This document shows, one piece after another, positions 22,995 to 33,405 of a stretch of 64,000 nucleotides of DNA. The number at the start of each line of letters is the position of its first letter. Within the stretch, counting starts at the first letter, position 1. This DNA comes from Aurifilum marmelostoma. Its lineage: Eukaryota; Ascomycota; Sordariomycetes; Diaporthales; Cryphonectriaceae. Both the position numbers and the translations under genes were made by a program. Under the pieces are notes generated by a model that saw only the letters and a list, made by a program, of their open reading frames with translations, was not told the origin of the DNA and searched no databases. The stretch spans positions 868,001 through 932,000 of the forward strand of contig JAMXSV010000003.1 of the NCBI GenBank assembly GCA_027559495.1, in the 5' to 3' direction.

Positions 22995-24207
22995 GAGATG
23001 TCTGGTGCCCAATTTCCCCGTCGCAAGCCACCCTCGACTTCCCATCTCCCCTCGCCAACCGATCCCCAAGGTCCCAAACAGGATCCTCCCGTCCTCCTCC
23101 CGCACCGCTTCGCCTCCCTCCTCCTCCTCCTCCACCTCCTCAATCACAAAACACACCTGCTCCACCTCGGAAGGGTGCAGCACGGGCTTGGGGGCGCCGC
23201 TCGCCTCCCAGTTGCAGTCGCGGTACCGCAGGCCCGGCTCGAGCTCCAGCACCACGCGCTCGAGCTGCATCGTGTCCTCGGAGCAGTTCTCGAGCTGGGC
23301 CTCGAGGACCCACCTCCTCCGCCTGCTAGCAGCAGCAGCAGCAGCAGCAGCCTTCTCCTCTTCTTCCGGCGGAGGTGTCGGCTGCTGCCGCAGCGCAGGC
23401 AGGGGGCCGGCCTTTGTCCTGACGATCAGGCTGGGCTTGCAGACGAACTGGTACAGCTTCCGGAACGTCCTGGTGCGGCCCGAGGTCTCGGTGGCCTCGT
23501 AGTACGAGACGGTCACGCCCAGGACGTGGTTGCCCTCGTCCTTGAGGTCGAAGTTGACGATGCGCTGGAGGATGTGGCCGGGCTCGAGGTCGACCCCGCC
23601 TGCCGCTGCCCCTTCGGTCCCGTCCGAGGGGAGGGGAGGGTACAGGGTGAGCTTTGTGCCGGCGCCGGAGGAAGGGGTCTTCATCTCGGCCTCGATGCGG
23701 ACGTCGCGGATGGACTTTTTGGTTGTTGTTGTTGTGGTGGTGCTGCCCTGGGCGGGGTCGGGCGTCTCGTGGTTGGCGCATAGTGTGCAGGAGAAGGTCT
23801 CGCCTACGTAGGCGGAGCCGAAGGACGGGGGCAGGTTGAGGATGGGGCTGAGGAGGAACGGGGTTGGGTTTGTGTCCGGGTGGGTGGTGGTGTCGCTGGC
23901 GGTGTAGGCGAGGGAGGCCGGGACGGGGGGTGGTTGGTGGTGGTGGGTTTGGTGCGGAGGTTGGGCTGCGGGTGGGAGGGGGTGTTGGGTGACGAGGGAG
24001 GGACGGGAGAGCCTGTTTTGGGGGGGGGGAGGAGGATGGAAAGAATGTCAGTCAGAATTGATGATGATGGTGAGGAAGACTGAAGAGAGAGGGAGGGAGG
24101 GAGGGAGGGAGATAGACGGGTGGTGGTGTTACTTGCCTGAGGACCTTGAGGGAGATGGAGTGTGGCTCCTTGAGGGGATCGTGGGAAGGGTATCTTTGGT
24201 GGCTCAT
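22992..24207 (-). CDS. TRAPP complex subunit TRAPPC13 (DUF974 family)
   Basis: Model complement(join(22992..24012,24137..24207)), 363 aa. Exon 1 gives MSHQRYPSHDPLKEPHSISLKVL and ends at AG|GCAAGT, a canonical GC-AG intron donor. The 124-nt intron ends AAACAG. The joined protein has the TRAPPC13 pattern: SLKVLRLSRPSL near the N-terminus, FLLSPILNLPPSFGSAYVGETFSC, LQRIVNFDLKDEGNHVLGVTVSYYE, FRKLYQFVCKPSLIVRTK, and ILFGTLGIGWRGEMGSRGWLATGKLGT at the end. An Ala repeat (eight to nine residues) sits in the middle. TRAPPC13 belongs to metazoan and filamentous-fungal TRAPP III, a tethering/Rab exchange complex at the Golgi and autophagosome. The gene is convergent with the DENN gene. Confidence 0.9.
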
Positions 24208-24655
24208 CTTGACTGTTTCATGGCCTTTTCCGGGTGTTTTGTTGGAAGTAGTCAACAGGTATAGGCGAGTGTCTGTCTGTCCAGTGGAATTCTCTGTCTC
24301 AGAAGTGTGGACGAGAGGAATTGTTTAGCTTGTGATCAAGAAGACAAGGGTGGATGGGTACAGTACTGTACTGTATGCATGTCATCAAGCTGGGATGCCA
24401 TCATCTTATCGATAAAGCTCCCCCCCCCAAGAATAATCCTTGTACATACCACATATAGCATCCTCTGAACATGTTTGTCAGACAGACGTGATTTCTCAAA
24501 AAGCAATATTATACTCTCTTACAATTTTCGTTTGGACACTGAGAATTGGTATCATTCGATGCCCAAGGGCTGCTCTATCTTGTACAACTTCTCATATGGC
24601 ACTTTCGCTCTCGCAAAAGACTGTTCGAGCAGATGATCAGTCCAGACAATCAACA
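24208..24655. other. Intergenic region, TRAPPC13 promoter and Pol iota 3' end
   Basis: 448 nt between two minus-strand genes. AT-richer than the flanks, with C9 at 24420-24428. No gene seen. Confidence 0.6.
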
Positions 24656-26562
24656 TCAACCATCCCCAAGAACGTGATACCGCTCGTGGGCAGCCATCGC
24701 GAAGGGAGGAATAAAGTGGCCGCACCTCCCACAGGCCTGGCTTCCGTCCAGTTCATGCCAAGCTCCCGTCTCTCCGTCCGCCATGTCAGCGATGTCGTAA
24801 GTGCATATGTCCTTGTCGGAGACTGCTGCAGAGATAGACATGTCCAGACCACGCTGGCTTGTACCCCGGGGATTCACAAGCTTGGCACCCTCTTTCTCCT
24901 CTTCATCATGCACCCTAAAGTCTCTCAGTACATCCTCCTGCCTCCTGAACATCTGCGAGATGTCTCGCCCGCTTCCTGCTGCACCTGGTTCGGCCGCCGT
25001 GGGCACCATGTTCGCCACGCAGATGTTGATCATCCCAATGTTCCAGCTGTCCTTGGCCGGGTTCAGGGCAGAGAACATCGGCAGGAGCGACTCTCTGACA
25101 AGCTTCCCCACGGTGGCCTCGTCGTCCAGGTTGTTTGAGCCGGTGAAAATGAAGGTCGGGAGCGGCTGGCTGCGACTCGACCGGCCCCAGTTGTAGGGCT
25201 TGCCATCACTGTATGACGTCTTGGGGCGGGTGGACAGCCGAAGCGTCTTGGGATGCGCAAGCCATCTTCTTCGGCTCTGGAGGTCTGCGTTCGCAGATAC
25301 CAAAGCTCCATTGGTTGTGGGTGGTGATGGCCTTCTGTCGTCTGCTTCCTCGTCTTCGGTGAGGTCAACATACATCCGGCGTAGCAGAGACGCAGCGAGT
25401 TTCATCATCTCCCGTTCGATCTCTGCAGTCGTGTTGAGCCCACCAGTCGGTCCAGGGTACGTGTCCTCGATGGAGATCTGTGTCGGCACATTACTCGCAG
25501 CTTTGACCTCTGTGTCATCAATCCCGTGCAGGAGCGCCCACACCTTGTCCCCGATCCCCCTCTCCGACCCTGGGCGGTTTCCCAGCAGCCTTTCAAGCAT
25601 CTGAGGGGATACATCAGCGTGGGCTCGAAACTCTCCAACAGTCACTGCGGACCCGTTGGTATAGCTCTCCGTGCCTGCATCCCTGCCCAGGAAGAAGCTT
25701 TCCAGCGCGTGCGTAATCTTGCCCCCGATCCCGGGAACCTTACGGAGCCCGTGCGAGTCAACAAAACTCAGAACGTCTTCAGGATGGAGCGATAGCAGGG
25801 TTGTCTGGTTCCTTGGTTTGTTGACGCTACCGGCGAGTTTACTCAGGAGCTTGTTGGTCGAGATTCCGCAGGCCGAGGTGTAGCCCTCCTCCTCGATCTT
25901 GAGACGGAGATATCTTGCCAGGTGGGAGGCAAGGACGAGCCTGACGAACAGCGGGTTCTCAAAGTTGCCCTGTCCATCACTGGTTCCCACAACGCATCCG
26001 GCCACGGCCGAGGCATCGAAGCTGAAGCCCATCTCCGGGTCGTCTGGTGCGAGACAAAAGAAGGAACTCGAGAGAGCGGTGGCGTTGAGGAGACCAACAT
26101 TGTAGGCGACGATGTCTGTGACGTCGAGGAAGATCTCGTCCAGGCCCAGGCGCTCGACTTTCTTGTTCCACGAGTACGATCTCAGCAGGCCATACAACCT
26201 CTTGGACACGTCACGAAAGGCAGACAGGTCCTCGCCGTCTGCCAGGACCAGGTCCGGGCAGGTCTTCTTGGCCTCCGAGATGAGCTGCAGCTTTCGGACG
26301 CCTCGGCTGCGGGCGACATAGTTGCATGTGGCCAGGATGCTCTTCTGCCTGATGCCCAAGGGCAGAGACTTTAGGGCAGGCTGAGCGTTCTCGACCACCT
26401 GTGCGTAGAAGCAGTCATAGTCCTGGAGGAGAAAAAGAGACGGATAAATATAAGACTTGTTGTCTATCTTCTGGGTCGGGCTTTGTGAATCTTACGAAAT
26501 GCAAGACTATCCTGTCCTGTTTCATCCGAGGGATCTTCTTGGTCTTCACCGAGAATTCCATC
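24656..26562 (-). CDS. Y-family DNA polymerase iota
   Basis: Core model complement(join(24656..26422,26497..26562)), about 610 aa; the 74-nt intron has GTAAGA and CTCCAG ends. Exon 1 gives DEQDRIVLHF, which joins DYDCFYAQVVENAQP, the first metal-binding and steric-gate block of Y-family polymerases. CNYVARSRGVRKL, EAKKTCPDLVL, NGED-like DGEDLSAFR, the catalytic pair in RLGLDEIFLDVTD, ACGISTNKLLSKLAGSVNKP and the helix-hairpin-helix KVPGIGGKITHAL follow. Details of these blocks fit Pol iota better than Pol eta. The C-terminus ends in a CxxC...HxxxH finger (CGRCGHF...AAHERYH), likely ubiquitin-binding. Pol iota performs translesion synthesis in the nucleus. No ATG exists in the exon 1 frame after the upstream in-frame stop, so a further 5' exon is needed; 26743..26760 (MTSPNT) with a 180-nt intron is a weak candidate. 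Confidence 0.85.
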
Positions 26563-27668
26563 CTGACCTCTCGTAAGGCTTTCCCAGGTTGACCATCATC
26601 TCATCGTGTCGGATTTGCCGCAGCAGCGTCATGGTATTGCCAGAGACTCGGCACCTGAGGCATGAGTGAGCGCGGTTGGATGATCGCAATCCCTTCAGAA
26701 CTAGAATTTGGGACGAAAGGTCAGATGGAACCAGGTTGTTACTGTGTTGGGCGAGGTCATCACGGGAGTCAGAGGTTGAGTCAATGCGTGTGGGAGGGCA
26801 CATTCGTGCTGACTAATCATGACAGGGGCCACTTTTGGCAAGCATTCAACTTATCTCCCTCCTCCTTTCACCCTCTACGTCTGTAAACATCAACCATTGC
26901 TACACACAACATCCAAGATGTAAGGGTCCCAGATTTCAAACAGTCTCCGAACAAAACAATGATGACGGAACATCCCGAACCCCGACAATGTTGACAGGGT
27001 AATCCAGGCACTACACATGTGGGCCCAACAGCCAGCAGCCTCCGTCGCCCCAAGTCCCCCGCTGCCTTTGACCACCGCTGCTTTTGGTGGGAGGGAGATA
27101 TCGGCTTCTTGCAACACCCCGATGCCACCTTACAAGACGACCTCCACCAACAGAGAGTCATCCATATGTACCAGCAGTTTCGAGTCCCGGCTGCCAGATC
27201 ACCCACGAATCAACAACATGGAGGGAGAGGCAACCGGGAGACTCCAATCGCCTTGCTAGAGACACCACACTCCCAATGTGGAGCGGAGCCTTAATTTAAG
27301 ACAAATGGTGCACCGAGGCCAGCCGGATGTGGACTTATCGCCTACATCTTGCACTCGCAACACTTCCCTTCTCGGGAGTGTCTAACGACAACTAGTCGCA
27401 TCATCATCACCCTTCACCTGCTGGAGCCTATCTTTGAGGGTTTACTTGCACCCGATCATTCCTGACGGCCTATAGGGGGGCAAAAAGAAGAAAGAAAGAT
27501 AAATAAACATGTTGGAACATTCTTGTTGTCGTTTTTTTTCTTCTTTCCCTCCCCTTCCTCCTGTGCGGAGGGAAGAAGACAAAATCTGACCAGGACGATT
27601 GCTTGAGTTGTTGGTCTTGTTCTGATGCTCTGGAGGCTGGATAAGGGCGGGCGACATTCTTCATCAAG
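26563..27668. other. Divergent intergenic region, Pol iota and serine hydrolase promoters
   Basis: About 1.1 kb between divergent genes. It must contain the missing first exon of the polymerase gene. C/T-rich near 27520-27560 upstream of the hydrolase. Nothing else recognised. Confidence 0.55.
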
Positions 27669-28967
27669 ATGGCCACAGCTTTCGAGAAGTACGTCCAACA
27701 GCTTGTGGACGAAAAGAAGATCCCCAATGCCATCTTCTACGCAACAGACGCCACTGGCGCTCTCCAATATCACAGCGCCTTTGGCTACTCCTCATTCGAG
27801 CCAGCCACACCACAGCCCATGACCGAGGACACCTACATGTGGGCAGCATCATGTACCAAGCTTCTCACCAGCATCTCTGTCCTGAGGCTCGTCGAGGACG
27901 GCCGCCTCGATCTGGATGCTCCTGTCTACGACGTCCTTCCTGAACTCGCCGATGTCAAGATCATCAAGAAGGCGGGACCGACACCCGTGTACGAGACACC
28001 AAAGAACAAAATCACCTATCGCCACCTCTTGTCTCACACTTCGGGGCTAGGCTACGACTTCATACATCCCTTGCTGGGTGCGTGGCGCCAGCAGAACCCA
28101 CGCCAGCCGGGCCCTGTGCCGAAGCTTTTTAATATGCCATTGGTGTTTGAGCCCGGCACCTCCTGGCTTTATGGCTGTGGCCTGGACTGGGCTGGTCTGG
28201 CGGTTGAGCGAGTAACGGGAATGCAGCTGTCAGACTACATGGAGAGGATCATATTCAGTGCAGTGGGTGTGGAGCAGGACGGAATCACCTTTTTCCCTCT
28301 CAAGGTTCCGGGGGCACACCTTGCGACAATGGCGCAGAGGACGGAGAATGACAGCTATATCACAGGATCTCAGTAAGTACAGTCTCTGAGCTTATCTCAG
28401 TTGAGAGGATGGTGGTCAATTACTGTGACCCTCCAACATCGAGTGAGAGAGCACATGCTGATCCTCTCATGCTTTCTTGGGGGAACCCAAGATCCATCGA
28501 CAACAGAGCACTGCTACGGCGGCCAGGGGACCTTCATCCGTGGAGGCGGCTACCTCAAGATCCTCCACAGCTTGCTGGCCGAGGACGAGAAGATGCTGAA
28601 GCGGGCAACTGTGGTCGAGATGTTCAGGCCGCAGCTCGACCCGGCGCTAAAGAAGTCGCTGAACGATTTCGTGTTTTCTGTGCCGGTGCTGGAGCGGGTC
28701 ATAGCACGTGGCGGCAGAAAGGGCAACATGGATCATTGTCTGTGTGGTATTGTCGATACGGAGGCCAAACCGGGCTGGCGAGGAAAGGGCACAGTGACGT
28801 GGGGCGGAGCGCCGAACCTCGCGTGGTTTCTGGATCGTGAGAACGGCATATGTGGGATGAAGGGCGCGCAGATGATGCCGTCTGGTGATCCGGTGCATGT
28901 GGACGTCAGCATCGAGTTTGAAAAAGCAATGTGTGCGCTGGCTGGCAAGTTGCGCTCAGGATTATAG
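27669..28967 (+). CDS. Beta-lactamase-fold serine hydrolase/transesterase (class C/EstB-LovD-like)
   Basis: Best in-frame model join(27669..28372,28448..28967), 407 aa. The start has a good context (caagATGgcc). The active-site SxxK motif is S61-C-T-K64 (WAASCTKLLTS). YGCGLDWAG at about residue 172 fits the Tyr motif region, and the end has TWGGAPNLAWFLDRENGICG, the Gly-rich KTG-equivalent strand. These enzymes are esterases, transesterases or peptidases; the substrate cannot be inferred. The donor at 28373 (GTAAGT) is clear. The acceptor is not: the in-frame choice is a weak GAG at 28445-28447. The better-looking AAG near 28492 and CAG near 28507 shift the frame by one, although DPSTTEHCYGGQG right after them is the expected conserved resumption. 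The 3' half is therefore uncertain. Confidence 0.75.
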
Positions 28968-29760
28968 GCAAGAGACGATGCTGAGATCACCAAACCCGGC
29001 AACGACAGGACGGGGGGGGGGGCCCTTGTTGCCAGCCAGCCGACCAGCCAGAAAGTAACACAACAGAGAGAGGCAACACTGCAAACAGGTCCAAGCTGAG
29101 GTCGGACGGGGCGGAGGATTCTCTCGTCTCTTAATATTCACCGACTTTTGAAATCATTCCTGGCCCCATTTGTGAAAACTGTTGAGAAGGAAGGAAGAGA
29201 GAGAGAGAGGGCTGACAGATCGTGTGCATCCTGAAAGGAAGCGAAGTCAAAATTCGTTTGTTTCCCTTTTCTGTCCCCACCCCATGCACGTTCGGAGTCT
29301 CGCCCCGCGCTGCTCTCTGCCCAACAGCCGCTTCCTTCGAAACCTGATTCTGCAGTCACCGGATTTCTACTTCTCCCTGTGTTTTTCTCGTAGGCAGTGC
29401 GTTGATCCGCCGAATCCGCTCAGCTCGGGCAGCAGCTCAACAAGCTTACGTTCACCCCCCCCCCCCTGGATCTTCTTTTCGTCCCTCTGATCGGTCCCTT
29501 TGTGTCACCTTTGGCCTGTCTTTGTCATCATGGTCTCTGCTCTCAGTCATCCCAGTCTCTAGTTGACCCGACCCGGGGTGCCTCTCTCTCTCGCGCGCGC
29601 CATTATGTATGTCATCCTGGTCCCCTTTTCCCCTTGTCCTGGCCTCTCTAATCATCGTCATCAAGTTCTAGCACGAGTGGACATTGGGACTTGGGTGGAA
29701 CCTTGCAACTACTCTGATACATAGTATAGTACACTTACATACAGTGAAAAATAGAAAAGG

Positions 29761-29787
29761 AAAAAAAAAAAAAAAAAAAAAAAAAAA
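29761..29787 (+). repeat. Poly-A run (A27)
   Basis: Uninterrupted adenine run, intergenic. Confidence 0.95.
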
Positions 29788-30204
29788 GGAAAAGAAAAGA
29801 AAAAATAATCTCCTGGCGAGCCAGGCCGGTGGGTTCGGCTAACGTGTCTATGTGGCGCGGCGACACTTTAGGGTTCACGACGCCACCGAGGGTGGCCTTC
29901 CTTCGCCCCATCTCGAACGCGCATGTGGTGAGAATCCTTTGGGGACTTTTAAGCAAGAGAACCCAAGGAAATCAAGTCAGTTTAGTAGGGTCTCTGCCTG
30001 GTCTGGCTTGCCTGGGCCAGAATACAGCCGCGCCCCGGCAAGCGTCTGACGCCCGCCTGCTTGTAACAAGGCGTCAGTCAATTCGCCAGGGACTTGAATG
30101 CCTACAGTAATTATGGAAGTACCTGGCTGGGTACTGGCGAATAATGGGAAATGCGAGCCAGCCACACACGTAGATTGCCGCCCCTCGGAAGATCATCCTG
30201 GGAT

Positions 30205-30207
<3 letters not shown>

Positions 30208-30240
<33 letters not shown>
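30208..30240 (+). repeat. Poly-T run (T33)
   Basis: Longest homopolymer in the window. With A27 lying 420 nt upstream, the pair could fold back on itself, but no transposon ends or coding remnant are visible between them. Confidence 0.95.
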
Positions 30241-30692
30241 CTTTTTTCTTTCTCTCTTCCTTCCTTCCTCTCATCTTGAATCTGTGTGTGTATTTGCTCA
30301 AGTCCCCAGAAACAGGGTCAGGAGACGGCGTCTTATACAGCGAATTGTTGCCCCTTGCCACACGCTGCTGGCCTATCGGTGCTCGACCATGGTTCACCTA
30401 CTATGTACACAATCCCTCCCCCGCAGCAGTCTGACCCGGATAGACGCCAATTTGTGACGAGGCGGCCAGGGACACTGCATATAGCCGCCTTGATTGGCTA
30501 GCCGCCTGTGCCGCTACGCGAGTACGCAGCGCTTACAGGCCTACAAGGGGGGTTTGCTTGGAGCTAAGTAGACCGGGCCCGACGGCCCAACCCCTGCCTG
30601 TCTGGACCAACCACCACACCACACCACACCCACCTGCACAGTGCATTCGTCTGCGGCGTGGTTGGGGTAGGATTTAGGGTTTGTCTTGGGGG

Positions 30693-30731
30693 GTTGGTGG
30701 TGGTGGTGGTAGTGGTGGTGGTGGTGGTGGT
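30693..30731 (+). repeat. (GGT)n trinucleotide repeat
   Basis: About 13 GGT units with one AGT interruption, intergenic. Confidence 0.9.
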
Positions 30732-31722
30732 AATGATGCCCTTCTTCCTTTGGGGGAAAACGAGGAACGAGGAGAGGGAGGTAGTAGGATGTAGTAGGAG
30801 GAAGGAAGTGGAAGAGGAAGAGGGGAAAAGGAGAGAAGGAGAAGAAGGAGGAGGAGGAGGACCACGTAGGGGTAAACATACGAGGAGGTTCCACATTGTC
30901 AAGGCCAGTCAGTCAGAACTTTCTCAAACAAGCCCGTCGTCTTCTTTTCTTTTTCTCTGGTCGACTTTCCCGCTTTTCCCTGGAGCCCACGGTTAAAAAA
31001 GTTGGATCTAGGCCTGCTGGGCCCAACTTTCTCCTCCCTCCTTCTCCTCCTTCTTCCCCGATCTGTCGCGTCTATTGTGTGCTTCTCTTCTGCATTAGCC
31101 TACCGGTGCTTTCTTCTGCTTTTGTTCTTTGTTCCTATCCTGCCGAAAAGGAAGGGGGAAAGAAAAAGGAGGGGAAAGGCGTCCCGCCTGCGTGTCACAC
31201 CCCTCGTCTGCTTTTGCAACCGCCCCCCCCCCTTGTCAATATTATATAGCCGCCGACCATTAAGCATCTTTCCCCGGAATCTTTTCTGTCCCCAACGCTT
31301 TTGGGAATATTTTTTTCTCTCTCTTCTTTTTGACGCCCACGATTCAATTCTGTCGGTCGCCTCGAGGCAGAAGGGGAAAAACAGCCAGGAGAGAGTGACA
31401 GAAGAAAAGAGAGGCCACCTGTGACAGTCATAGCCACGCTCATCTGACGTCGGCCGAGAGACCTCAAACCAAGTTGTTTCATGTTTCGCATTATATCGTG
31501 CGGTCCACCTTAAACCCACTGCACACTTCTTCTGTTCTCTCTTGTCTCTCTTGTCTTTCGACCCCTACTCCCGCTCTACTCGATCATCTTTAGAGGAAGG
31601 GCATAAACTACTTTTGTCTCCTCCAAGCCACTACTCGTGTGTGTGGATCACCTACGACTACCCACGGCAAACCTCGTCCTCGTCCCTCCTCCTCCTCCTC
31701 CGTCTCCATCATCACGACAGCC

Positions 31723-33405
31723 ATGTCGGGTAACCAGAATCCACCTCCAAAGAGACCAAGATTGTCTCTCCAGATCAAGGCCATATCAAGCGGTCCCAAC
31801 CTCCGAGCCTCGAGGACCATCGCAGCCGTCGTCAACCCGACATCACCAACCTCCTTCAACACCCTCTCCAATGTCTACGCCACCGCCATCGACCGCTCGA
31901 CGCCCGTCACGGCCATCAACACAAGACAGCAGCAGCAGCAGCAGCAGTCCCTCAAGCTGCAGACCCAGAACCTCGCGCCCAAGACTCCCTATGGAGGTGC
32001 CCCTGCGCCCTTTGTCTCGGCACCCGAGACTCCTCTCACTGCGCAGCCCATCTCACCGGCGGTGGCGAGCCTTCAGGATGCTGTCTGCTTCCCGAGCACC
32101 ATGACGGCCACGCCTCCCCTGTCTGCGGGACCGGTTGAAGCCAGCGAGCCCAAGCCCTTCTCCTTCAGCACAGCAGACACGTCCGCATCCACAATAGCCA
32201 CGCCGGTGGCCATGCTGAACAATAACGCCGCCTCTTCCTCCTCCACAGCGCCTCTGACGACACCAACGGCCACGACAGAACAACAACACCAGCACCCCCA
32301 ATATCATCACCAACGCCGAAACACCCTCCCTCTGGCCGTCACCCGACCCAACAACGTGTCCGCGCTTCCCTACGTCCGCAACCGCTCCCTGCACTCGATC
32401 CTGCGCAACTCGCCACTGCCACCCCCAACCGCCCGGACCCCCATCTCGCCCCGACGCCAGTCCCAGCGCCTGGCCGAGAAGGCCGCCCGCCGCGTCTGCT
32501 ACGAGAGCCCCATCGAGCGCATCATCACCACGAACGAGTACGTCACGTCGCATATCGACCTCCTGCTAGCAGAGGACAGCTCGCCGCTGTTGTCGTCGCC
32601 GGCTACTACCACCCCCGCCACAGCAACAGGCCAGCTCCCCTCCTCGCCGGCGGCGGGGGACGAAGAAGCAACGCGCGATGGCGGGATGACCCCCGGGCCG
32701 TTTGAGGAGATGAGGAGGCGGATGGCCGGGCTGGCGGCCCGAACGCCCACGTCGCCTGTGGGCGGGAGCCCTGCTGGGATCAGGAAGAGGAAGAGGAAGG
32801 AGAGGAACAGGCGGTGGGTGTGGACGATCGGCAACGAGGAGGAGGAGGGCGGGGAGGATGAGGTCGGCGGGGCTATCGCTGCGCTGAGGGCGGCCGCGAG
32901 GGCGCAGAGCGAGGCTATGGCGGCGGCGGCGGGTGGTGGTGGTGGTGGTGGTGGGGGCGGTCCTGCGACTACCGCTGGTGGTGTGCAACAACAACCACCT
33001 GTGATGGGGCGGAACGTGGTGCAGTCGCCTATGGATATCGCCACGCCGAGCATTGAGGCAGCTGCTGGTGAGGATGGTGACGAGGATGCGATGGCGGACG
33101 TGACAATGTCAGACTCCGAGGTGCAAGAAGGGTCGTCGTCCCTGGCGGAGGTGGACCCCAGGAGGGCCATCAGCCTCACGCCGAGCGAGATGGACGTCGA
33201 CGTCTTGGTCACGCCGACGGTGCCGCCGTCGAAGAGGAGTGATAAAAATGACCACCAGATGATGATGGTGATGGAGTCGGCCGTGTCGAGGCTGACGAGG
33301 AGAGAGGATGACGCACAGTCGTCGGGGAGCTTGTTTAACCCGATCACGGGGAGTCGGCAGGATACGCCTGTGCCTGCTGAGATGGTGGCGGGGCCCACGG
33401 AATGA
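31723..33405 (+). CDS. Conserved ascomycete protein of unknown function, low-complexity, probably nuclear
   Basis: Single exon, 560 aa, start in context cagccATGtcg. The N-terminus MSGNQNPPPKRPRLSLQIKA carries a likely nuclear localisation signal. SPTSFNTLSNVYATAI, ETPLTAQPISP and CFPSTMTATPPLSAG form a conserved-looking block, then RNRSLHSILRNSPLPP and SPRRQSQRLAEKAARRVCYESPIERIITTNEYVTSHIDLL form a second. I recall this layout from ascomycete proteins sometimes labelled glucan 4-alpha-glucosidase, but no glycosidase domain is visible and that name should not be used. It also has Q7, a Gly run of about 12 residues and an acidic tail. Function unknown. Confidence 0.75.
   Translation: MSGNQNPPPKRPRLSLQIKAISSGPNLRASRTIAAVVNPTSPTSFNTLSNVYATAIDRSTPVTAINTRQQQQQQQSLKLQTQNLAPKTPYGGAPAPFVSAPETPLTAQPISPAVASLQDAVCFPSTMTATPPLSAGPVEASEPKPFSFSTADTSASTIATPVAMLNNNAASSSSTAPLTTPTATTEQQHQHPQYHHQRRNTLPLAVTRPNNVSALPYVRNRSLHSILRNSPLPPPTARTPISPRRQSQRLAEKAARRVCYESPIERIITTNEYVTSHIDLLLAEDSSPLLSSPATTTPATATGQLPSSPAAGDEEATRDGGMTPGPFEEMRRRMAGLAARTPTSPVGGSPAGIRKRKRKERNRRWVWTIGNEEEEGGEDEVGGAIAALRAAARAQSEAMAAAAGGGGGGGGGGPATTAGGVQQQPPVMGRNVVQSPMDIATPSIEAAAGEDGDEDAMADVTMSDSEVQEGSSSLAEVDPRRAISLTPSEMDVDVLVTPTVPPSKRSDKNDHQMMMVMESAVSRLTRREDDAQSSGSLFNPITGSRQDTPVPAEMVAGPTE

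Larger units (their letters stand above)
28968..31722. other. 2.75-kb intergenic region
   Basis: No gene supported. It holds G11 (29012-29022), C12 (29455-29466), A27 (29761-29787), T33 (30208-30240), a (GGT)n repeat (30693-30731) and long purine or pyrimidine tracts up to 31720. The C/T-rich final part is probably the leader of the next gene. Confidence 0.55.

Noticed and set aside
29761..30240. A27 and T33 tracts as ends of a retroposed element or MITE
   Set aside because: No target-site duplication, no other terminal similarity and no coding remnant between them.
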